From positions 523,531 to 587,530 of the forward strand of contig CBFFRP010000263.1 in assembly GCA_965644295.1 (NCBI GenBank): a stretch of 64,000 bases of DNA, written 5' to 3'. Source of the stretch: Paraphysomonas bandaiensis (taxonomy: Eukaryota; Chrysophyceae). How positions within the stretch are numbered: the stretch's first letter is position 1; every line of letters starts with the position of its first letter. Positions 56,114-64,000 of this stretch are shown in pieces. The notes under the pieces are model-generated. The model saw only the letters and a program-made list of their open reading frames with translations, was not told the DNA's origin and made no database searches. The position numbers and the translations under genes are program-made.

Positions 56114-59100
56114 TTAACCTCTTCGGGGTCGCTTCTTCTGCTGCTCCTCAACTCTGGTTGACACACTTCTCTTAACCCCGGTAATAGTTTTCTCATGACG
56201 ACTGAAAAGTTTCGTTGACAATGCCTTCGTGAAAATATCAGCCGCCATATCATCCGTCGACACATGAATCAACTTTGCCGTAGGAAATTTTCCATTTACA
56301 TGCTCTCTCACCCAGTGATACTTGATGTCTATATGCTTCGACCTCTTATGATACACAGGATTCTCGGAGAGATCTTTCGCACTCTTGCTATCCATAAAGA
56401 ATGGAGTCGGCTTCGCAACTAAGAGCCCGAGCTCCTTGAACACCCCCGAAGCCACACCAGTTCTTGCATAGCCGCATACTCCGCCATATATTCAGATTCC
56501 ATGCTCGAAGTTGCAACTGTGGTCTGTAGTTTAGACTGCCAGGCCAATGCGCCTGCACATAAGAACACAATGTATCCTGTTGTCGATCGCCGAGTCAGTC
56601 TATCACCAGCCCAATCTGAATCACTGAACACATGTAAGTCGAACTCACTCCCACTGAATCTGATGCCCTCATCAATTGTTCCACGCAAATATTTCAATAA
56701 GTGAATCGCCAGTTTGCACGATGCATATGTCGGACAACTACTAAATCGAGACAATAACCCCACTGCATAAGCCAGATCAGGTCTAGTATGCATTGCTAGA
56801 TACAACACTGCTCCAATAATTTGCCGATACGGAAATGAGTCAACCCACTGCTTCTGCTCCTCCGTAAGTTCACGTTCCTCTGCCAACAGATCCTGAACAT
56901 TAGTAGGTAGTGGGGCCTCCTTATTCTTACTACTCTTTCCCATAACTGAGCTGAATTTCTTGATAATATTCTTAGCATACTCAGATTGATCTAACATATA
57001 CCAATTTTCTCCTCTGGTTATCCTGATGTTCAGAAATCGCTTACACACTCCCAGATCATGCATCTCGAATGTTTCACAGAACCTACGCTTTACGCTTTCC
57101 AAGTAAGTCAGATCAGCGGATGCAATTATGATATCATCAACATATATCAATAATAAATGCAGTTTTCCGTTACTCCATCGCATATACAAACACGTATCCA
57201 AAATACACGGAGTAAAATGCAATGATTTAATAAACTTGTCAATATGTTTATTCCACTGTCGCGGTGAAGATCGCAGTCCATACAATGCCTTGATTAGTTG
57301 AAAACACCATCCAGCTAGTAATTCCTCATCTGGTGGAGGTGCCATATACACGTCATCCTCCAGATCTGCATAGCAAAATGCGGATGATACATCTAATTGA
57401 TGCACATGCATCTGTAACATAAACGCAATCGCTAACACTAGTCTAATGGTTATACCCTTAACCACTGGAGCGAAAGTGGACGGCTCCTCCTCCTTCTTCT
57501 CTTGGAGATTTCCTAATGCCACTAGCCGAGCCTTGTACTTTACTATATTCCCTAGTATGTCTCGCTTCACCGTATGCACATATTTCGCTCTAACTAATTT
57601 CACTCCGCTTGGAATTTTCACGATCTTCAAGACACGTCTTTTCAGCAATGATGTCTTCTCCACCATTCGAGCTTTTCTCCATTGTTGATACTGTGGAGAT
57701 CTCTCTGCCTCGGCATATGAATTTGGTATCTTGATATCTTCTGTCTCTGCATGGTTAAGATCAATATTATGCGCATCCGGTACTTCAACCATATTAATCT
57801 CTCCTAAAACTGACGCGTTTGCCAGTCTCCGCTGCAGCCGTTTGCGTCGGACCCGACCATCACCATCTAGTTCAATCGGTCGACGAGGTATATAAGAACC
57901 CGTACCTTGCTCATCCTGAGCACGCACATCGTGCGTTGTGGGAGGAGCCCCGCTCACAACCCCAGACTCATAGTCTTCAGAGGTCTGCAACCTCACAGCT
58001 GTCTCCTGACAGGTTGGGTCAGGACTCTCCTGTAACCCTCCAGGTCTTCCCTGGTCCAGCACCCTGGCTGGCATAGTACTCAGGGCGTCCCCCTTTCCTA
58101 TATATCCGGTATTCCCGGGAGTTTCTGCAGTCATTCGCACTACGTCCTCGACGTGAATCGGCACCCGGTGCTCGATATGCTTCCGACCTGCAGTTACCAG
58201 AGATCGATAGGCTACTATTACCCCCTTTCGTTCTACTACTCTCGTGGTCTTGTAGAGAAGACCATCCTCATCATCAATATGATATGTACCTTCTAAGCCC
58301 GCATAGTCAGACACAATTTTCGGTCTCTCGGCCTCCTTCACTCGAAGAGCATCTATCTCAGCGAAATAGCTCTCCGAGCGTGACGGTATGGACTCATCAG
58401 TTAATACATGTACCGACGTGACGACCCTATCAGTCGCAGGTAGATATACATCATATCCTACCTTTTCATCTGAATATCCTATCAGATATCCGATAAGGGC
58501 CTTGTCGTCCCAGTCTTTCCGTCGATCCGCCTTTGTAGTGAGGACATACGCACGACACCCCCATACTCTGAGATATTTCAGGTTGGGAGCCTCACCAGTC
58601 AAAAATTCAAGAGGGGACATATACCCCTTCGCTGTCTTTGTAGGCAATCGAATTAATATGTACCTGGCTGCCATGTAGGCATCTAGCCAAAACTGTGAAG
58701 GCAATCCTGACTGAATCAGCATCGCTAATGTCATCTCACCACAGGTCCTGAATTTCCGCTCCTCAATCGCGTTCATCTCAGGAGAGTCCGTAGAGCTCCA
58801 CGTATGTTGATAGCAACCCTGTGACCTAAGATATTGTCGCAGCTCATCACATATTAGCTCCCCTGCTCCATCTGCATGGTAATGATGCATTTCTAATTTG
58901 TACCTTTTCACATCTCCTTCAAAAATCTTCTTGAAAACCTGCAGTACCGATGACCCAGTCCTATGAACAAGCCCTTCCGACCAGAACATCCGACTGGCAT
59001 GGTGTGTTAGTTTGAGCACATATATTTCCCCTCCTCGAGCTGGACAATTTAAGTATACTGCTATATCGGCCGAGAAATTTGGACGAACGGAGTCCTCATC

Positions 59101-59481
59101 CTTTGTCCGAAAACTTACTCTGGTGATCTTCGCCCTGGCGCATACATCACATAGACACTGTTCTTTGGAAACACGTTTCGAGAGATGTTTTCGTTTCAGT
59201 CCAGTCCCAATAATTAGCATTCTTTTGTGGGCTTCTACCAACGCATGCTTGTTAAAATGACCCGCTCTCCTATGTAACAGCTCCAGTTCATCCTCACCCG
59301 TACGGTCACTGAGATTTACTTCTGAATCACTGGATGTCGATACGTCTGGAAGCTCCAATAACTGCTGTGTTGGCACAGCAGTCATTCCATTCTTCATAGG
59401 TCCCTCCAACACCAGCTCATCCGTATTTCTGTCATATATCTGTATACCATACCATGCATAAGCTCGTTTTGTGCCATGCAT
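56114..59481 (-). pseudogene. Copia-2 pol remnant (integrase, RT and RNase H; frameshifted)
   Basis: A 1020-codon frame (59481-56419) is followed by a 113-codon frame (56455-56114). It retains most of integrase (LLHRRAGHFN, DIAVY, YHADGAGE, NAIEERKF), reverse transcriptase (YVDDI) and most of RNase H (SDSDWAGD, SMESEYMA). It is very similar to Copia-1 throughout. Where Copia-1 has six C (31932 region), Copia-2 has five at 56443-56447 (plus strand). This shifts the frame within RNase H after ELVWLRG. The apparent start MHGTKRAYAWYG is LTR sequence fused in frame by the deletion, not a natural start. Gag and protease are absent. Confidence 0.88.
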
Positions 59482-59653
59482 AAATCACTACTTCTGTAGA
59501 CCTTTCGCTACTAAACATATCTTGAAAGAGCAAACTATTTCAGTTTTCTCAATATCATAACAGCATCTACACATCACCATACTTCACTGTATTCTCGTAC
59601 ATTGTCTTCAAGTACCACATTGAATATACTAGGATACAGTCCATATTCTAATA
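59460..59653 (-). repeat. Truncated 5' LTR of Copia-2
   Basis: 194 bp, matching 55747-55940 without visible difference. The deletion joint is at about 59459/59460, where aagctcg of the LTR meets integrase sequence. Confidence 0.88.
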
Positions 59654-59683
59654 ACTTGTAGTCTTCTACCTTCTACCCTCAAC

Positions 59684-60040
59684 AAAGTCGGACACGCACC
59701 TTTTCGTGATGTTCTGGGGGATAAGTACCGGAGAGATTCCCTCTTGGAAACTAACGTGAGCCGCAAACATAGTCAGCAGTCAGCAGATATTCTTCTGCCC
59801 ACGGATAGCGAAATGCTTGTGTGGTACAAGGGACACCAATTAGTGTCACTTCTGTAGACGTCTTTGGGCCCTGACGAATAAACAGGCATCCGGGAATGGG
59901 CCCACCTCAAGGGCATCCGGGACAGGGCCCACCTGAAGGGTAACCGGGGTATTGGGCTGCCTGCTGAAGTCAAGCATCCGGGATGCTTAAGAACTCAGAG
60001 CGGAAGTGGTCGCACCTTGGTGCTTGCGGTGGTTAGGGCT
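59684..60040 (+). repeat. SINE-like element, copy B
   Basis: Homologous to 20290-20584 in inverse orientation: head aaagtcggacacgcacc, middle ctaacgtgagccgcaaac, the GC-rich module (catccgggaatgggcccacc, then catccgggacagggcccacc) and the start of the shared tail (gcggaagtggtcgcaccttg, gtgcttgcgg). It diverges from the tail consensus after about 60030, so its 3' end is truncated or mutated. Copia-2 inserted just upstream of its head. Confidence 0.72.
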
Positions 60041-60252
60041 TGGGCAATACAACCAAGTAATTCGATCTTAGTTAATGACTAAGTTCAACTATAAAAGGAA
60101 ACTATATTTTACACCATATTAAACAGAGTAATCACAAATGACTACTCTTACATACCTACACAAGCTAGAAGCGATAGCGCAAACAACTTGCAATGGGAGT
60201 GATACACACAGTCGCACGACACTAAAGACAACAAATTCAACAAAATTCGCAA

Positions 60253-63200
60253 CTAACTATTCGCAGACTGTGATCTGTGACCAAGTTGTTTCCTATGTTT
60301 AAAATCTAAGGTTTGTTGTGCCAAAGTGGAAGACGCGCTCCCACGGCGCCTTGACACACTATTCTTCTCTGGGGTGTCCAAGTCTATTTTGAGAAAGTAC
60401 TGCGACGAGTGCGGTCTCTTATCCATCGAGCAATTCGACCCACTGCGACGTAAGATGTCACTGTACGTTTCAGAACGTCTGCGCCCCCTGTACACACTGG
60501 CAAATCTGTTCACATTTTCTAGTCCCACACTTGGCCGACGCTGTGGATGCTGTTGAGAACTCTTTTCTTCCTGTGAAAGACACTCCACCGTAGATATAGA
60601 CTGTCGCTGGGACAGCCTGTCTGACCTTGGGGAAATAGGATTGTCTCCATTTTTGCGTTCCTGTATAGGGTTCTCGTGGCTGAAAGAATTCCTATGTATA
60701 CCCTTTCTCGCTATCGAGAAATAATTCGGTTTCTCTGTCCTATCTTTACAGCTGTATAACTTGTCCATGTCAACGACCTGATCTTCTGCTAAGTTCTTGT
60801 CGTTGCCGACAAAGATATTAGTACCACCTCCAATAACCCCTTGCGACTTAATAGAATCACCGTCCTCTTTCGTTGCAGATGGATGGTCGCAGGGGGCTTC
60901 AGGCGGTAACTGCTCAAGTTTCTGATTCGTCGAAATATTGTTATCGTCGGCATCTAAATTCCTTGGGGCCTTGGCGGAAATACTGATGTCATCACAAGGA
61001 GGTTGTGCACTCGTTGTGCGGGACACTTCTTCCTCCAACCCTAAAACATCCATCATACTTGTCTCTGTACGAGATAGACAACCGGCAGACTGAAGTGCAG
61101 CAATAGAACTCTGTGCTCGAAGCAAATTACGGCGATTGAACGACACCACCTCCATTTCCCCATTAGGATTTTGAATGATATGATTCTTTAAAAATCTGGA
61201 AGTATTCAAATCAATGGTGGAAACAACTGTTGGAAGAGAATCTATAAAAGTAGGCTCCAGCTTGCAGAGAATACAGAGAATGCTATCGTAAAATAAATCT
61301 CGTTCTTCAGATACCATAAACTTCAGAGCCTACAAAAAAATATCACATAAACACACACACTACCACAAGGTACCAGTGTTTCTCCAGTCTTCAACCTCAT
61401 TGCTACAATGGTCGATGCGACCTGAACAACGTATCCCAGGGCAGCAAGGCCCTCTTCATTCTGTCAAACAGCTTGTAAACTCACTACCATACAGATCGTA
61501 GATAATCACCTTGGTTATTCTATCAACAGTGCAAAGCGAAAACGAATAATCTTCTATTGCAGTGCTAAAGGAATAGTAAAACAACATAAAAGGATGTTGT
61601 AATACTACATTACCCGATAGTGATGCACATAATTTTTTTCTATCTGTATCCACCCGTACAATCGCTTCAGAGCTGTCTTCTACATTTAATAACTGAACAA
61701 TACAATGGTCATAAGCAAGTAAAGAAAACTTCGTGATGCACATACCCTATCAACGGTCCAGCCAACGCGTAGTCGCCGAATAGGGTGAGCTAAGTACTCT
61801 TCTCTTTGTGCGAGTGAGACGCTTTCGCCAAAATCTATTCGAATATCCCGATTGGTGATAGATGCGGTGGAAATGGTATGACAACTGCTGATACTACTTC
61901 GCCTGTTGACGGCGCAAAGAAGATCATGACCACAAAATGCAGGGGATGAATTCATTTTTAGCCATAAATAGTCTACATCTGACGCCGGCTTGAAGTCGCT
62001 CTCATTAACTTTTCTAGATACCAGTTCCTTCGTCTCACACGTACTACGCAGAATATCTTGCAACGCCTTGCGTAAGGTAACTTCACTTAAGAGCTTTTTG
62101 ATCAATGCATAATTATCTCGCTGCAACTGAATAAATAAGGTTCTAGGCACCACATCTTTCCGTTGAATGGTGTCTTCTGTATTGCTTGTAGAGCGTGTCT
62201 CATTGAACTCCAGTCTCTTTACCTTGGAAAGGGCTACATCCCGTTCTAGTGTTACTGCCACAAGCTGCTCAGATAAAGAAGTATAGTCCAGTTTCAACTG
62301 ACTCAGCTCTGATTCTACTACACGCAGTTTAAGTTCTGCCATTGAAGCATCGCTAGCAGCGCGTTCAACACTTTGGCCAAGGCGTTTTATCTCCTCCTGC
62401 GACGCCAGAAGCTTATCATTCAAACTCGATATTTCGGACTCCGCTTTGTCGAAAGAAACGGCCGCATCACTCAAAAATTTATTTTGCTCATCGATAATTT
62501 CCTCCTGATCTCGACAGTTTTCAAGGGCTGTTACAAGCCTTTTATCAAGATACTCTTTGTCAGCAGTCATCTCTTCTATGTTTCTCAACGAAATGGCATT
62601 TTTGTTTCTGAGGTCCTCGACCAGCTGCTCCAGTTCCAGCACCCGCTCCTCGTGCGTAGCAGCTAAAGACAGATCCACCCGCAGTTGATCACACTCCGCC
62701 GTCAATGTGGCAACTGACTGGGAAAGTGTGCTGAGCGTTTTTATGAATCCCTCCTTATCATTCGCAGACGGTTGGGTGAAGCTATCACTCCCTGGTACAA
62801 GCGCAGCATATGGTTCAGTGGAGTCGGTGAGCATTCGGGCTCTTACTACGGCCGCATCTCGCTCAAGCTCAAGCGATTTGATATAGTCACCTTTCTCTCT
62901 CAGGGCACTCTGGTGTCTACTGACAGCTTCCACGAATTCTTTTTTCAACTCAGCTAAGCCAACATTTTTATTCTCGTTGGCCTCACTCAGCTGTTTAATC
63001 CTTAAGTTGGCCTCACTTCTCTCATTCTCCATCGCTTTCAGTTGTCCTTCCTTGCACTTCAACTCCATTTTCAACGTGGAAACTACCATGTCATTTTCTG
63101 GTTTGGATTGCATCGCTACAACTTCCACACTGTCAGGAGGTTTAGATAGTTTTTCGATTTTTCTGTTTGCATTATGTAACTCCGTTTCGAGCGCTTGTAT

Positions 63201-64000
63201 TCGAGAATCCCTCTCTCTAACGGTGATGGATAGGCCTGCTACAGTGGCTTCAGAGACTCCCAAAGCGTTTTTTGTAGCCTCGCATGAATCACATACTCGT
63301 TGCATCGCAGTAGCTCTCTCGTCTTCCAAGGCTTTTATGCGAGCATCCTTTTCTGTAAGCACAGATATGTGGTTCCTCATCACATCGCTGTTCGCTTTCT
63401 GCAATCTCTCCAGCTCCCCACAGAGCACACCCGAGGACTCTTCAAGGGCAATCATTTCAAGTCTCATGGTATCCACTTCGTCCTTTAGGTGCAGAATCAG
63501 ATTTTCCTTTTCATCGAAGGATTTAGTACCATCTGCGAGTTCCTCTTTGCACACTTTCAGCTCAGCTGCAGCCGCCTCATAAGACTTCGACAGTTCCTTT
63601 AGTTTATCGTCATCAGATACCTTCATTGATTCAAGAGAGGCAATGTGGCGATCCTTCTCAGCGACGGTGCTGGAGTGCCTAGAGACTTCATCCTGAAACT
63701 TTATTTTCAAAGCCTCTAATTCTTGTACAATTTCTCTAGGTTGTATGGCCTGTAGCCTCTGTTGCATCTCCTCCTTCTCCGCAACAAGGTTAGAAATGTT
63801 TTTTTCTCTGTCCCGTATTACATCAGCCTGAAGCTGGATTATCTCCGCCTGCTCTTTGACCTCAGCTATAAGTTCAATCCTTTCCTTACCTTCGTTGGTG
63901 CCCATTTGAGATGATAAGGACACCACAAGAGCAGCTCTTTCGCCTTGGAGGTAGTCCACCTGCTTCTGAAGCTCCCTGACAACTTCTCTGTGTGTGTCAT
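60253..64000 (-). CDS. Long coiled-coil protein, partial (N-terminus beyond the right edge)
   Basis: Exons 64000 (open)-61746, 61692-61510, 61460-61374 and 61329-60253 give about 1200 residues, with introns of 53, 49 and 44 bp (all GT-AG, phase 0). The frame is open to the window edge. The first about 640 visible residues are heptad coiled coil with recurring 'ALEDERATAMQR', 'KSLELERDAAVVRA', 'SLESMKVSDDDKLKELS' segments, suggesting internal duplication. Then comes a globular part rich in hydrophobics (HPIRRLRVGWTVDR, VVLQHPFMLFYYSFSTAIED, NEEGLAALGYVVQVASTIVA) and a Ser/Arg-rich disordered tail. I do not recognise the globular part. Long coiled coil plus a conserved C-terminal domain suits a centrosomal, ciliary or Golgi tether, which is inference only. 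Confidence 0.72.

Larger units (their letters stand above)
55648..59653 (-). mobile_element. Copia-2: internally deleted LTR retrotransposon of the same family
   Basis: Flanked by the 5-bp duplication ACTTG (55643-55647 and 59654-59658), so both outer ends are the original insertion ends. The 3' LTR is complete (55648-55940, 293 bp). The 5' LTR keeps only 194 bp (59460-59653). The last 99 bp of the 5' LTR, the primer-binding site, gag, protease and the start of integrase are missing. The remaining 194 bp appear identical to the matching part of the 3' LTR, so insertion was recent and the deletion later still (or the deleted form itself transposed). It lacks a primer-binding site and cannot move by itself now. 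Confidence 0.9.

Noticed and set aside
62977-63582. A 201-residue plus-strand frame
   Set aside because: Antisense to the coiled-coil exon; Ser/Phe-rich composition is the mirror of Glu/Lys codons.

Overview
This window is nuclear DNA from a eukaryote, most likely a flagellated single-celled protist. Its genes carry short GT-AG introns (about 44-77 bp). Eukaryote-specific proteins are present: RUVBL2, MCTS1, cytosolic TrpRS, ArfGAP-FYVE and a filamin/RCC1 protein. A DRC4/GAS8 homologue implies motile cilia, and a large transmembrane calpain of the DEK1/TML type is found in plants, alveolates and stramenopiles. I cannot name the species. A stramenopile or other SAR lineage is my best guess, and it is inference only.

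Layout. 1-6.9 kb: a giant acidic repeat protein, open at the left edge, made of 35 units of 64 or 66 codons with higher-order duplication. 7.3-8.6 kb: OXA1-type mitochondrial insertase (2 exons). 9.7-17.5 kb: an intronless 2594-aa multipass calpain-like protein whose catalytic Cys and His are replaced. 18.0-20.6 kb: a GC-richer island made of a decayed LINE fragment (RNase H plus zinc finger, two frameshifts) abutting a SINE-like copy. 21.8-25.1 kb: a TPR-RCC1-filamin protein with a myristoylation-type N-terminus. 25.6-26.4 kb: a C-4 methylsterol-oxidase-like enzyme. 26.8-28.1 kb: a probable gene relic. 28.9-30.6 kb: a second LINE-related fragment with a minisatellite. 31.1-36.6 kb: a complete, very young Copia/Ty1-type LTR retrotransposon. 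37.1-44.0 kb: MCTS1 (5 exons), TrpRS (6 exons) and DRC4 (3 exons). 44.5-45.6 kb: a large foldback (inverted-dimer) element. 46.2-47.8 kb: an SLC46-like transporter. 50.5 kb: a small KIX-like protein. 52.5-55.3 kb: a divergent ArfGAP-FYVE / RUVBL2 pair. 55.6-59.7 kb: a second Copia of the same family, internally deleted and frameshifted. 59.7-60.0 kb: a second SINE-like copy. 60.3-64.0 kb: a long coiled-coil protein, open at the right edge.

The host genes are unrelated housekeeping, ciliary, lipid and trafficking genes, each with its own reading direction. There is no operon and no obvious metabolic cluster. The shared structure lies in the mobile DNA. At least five separated loci (18.1, 20.2, 29.0, 44.6/45.5 and 60.0 kb) carry the same 3' tail, which can fold into a hairpin with a GNRA-type tetraloop. 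That tail appears on LINE fragments, SINE-like copies and the foldback element, as expected of a LINE with parasites that borrow its reverse transcriptase.

Exon structures for OXA1, the TPR-RCC1-filamin gene, MCTS1, TrpRS, DRC4, SLC46-like, ArfGAP-FYVE, RUVBL2 and the coiled-coil gene were worked out by hand. I used splice signals, reading phase and, where possible, the known family sequence pattern.
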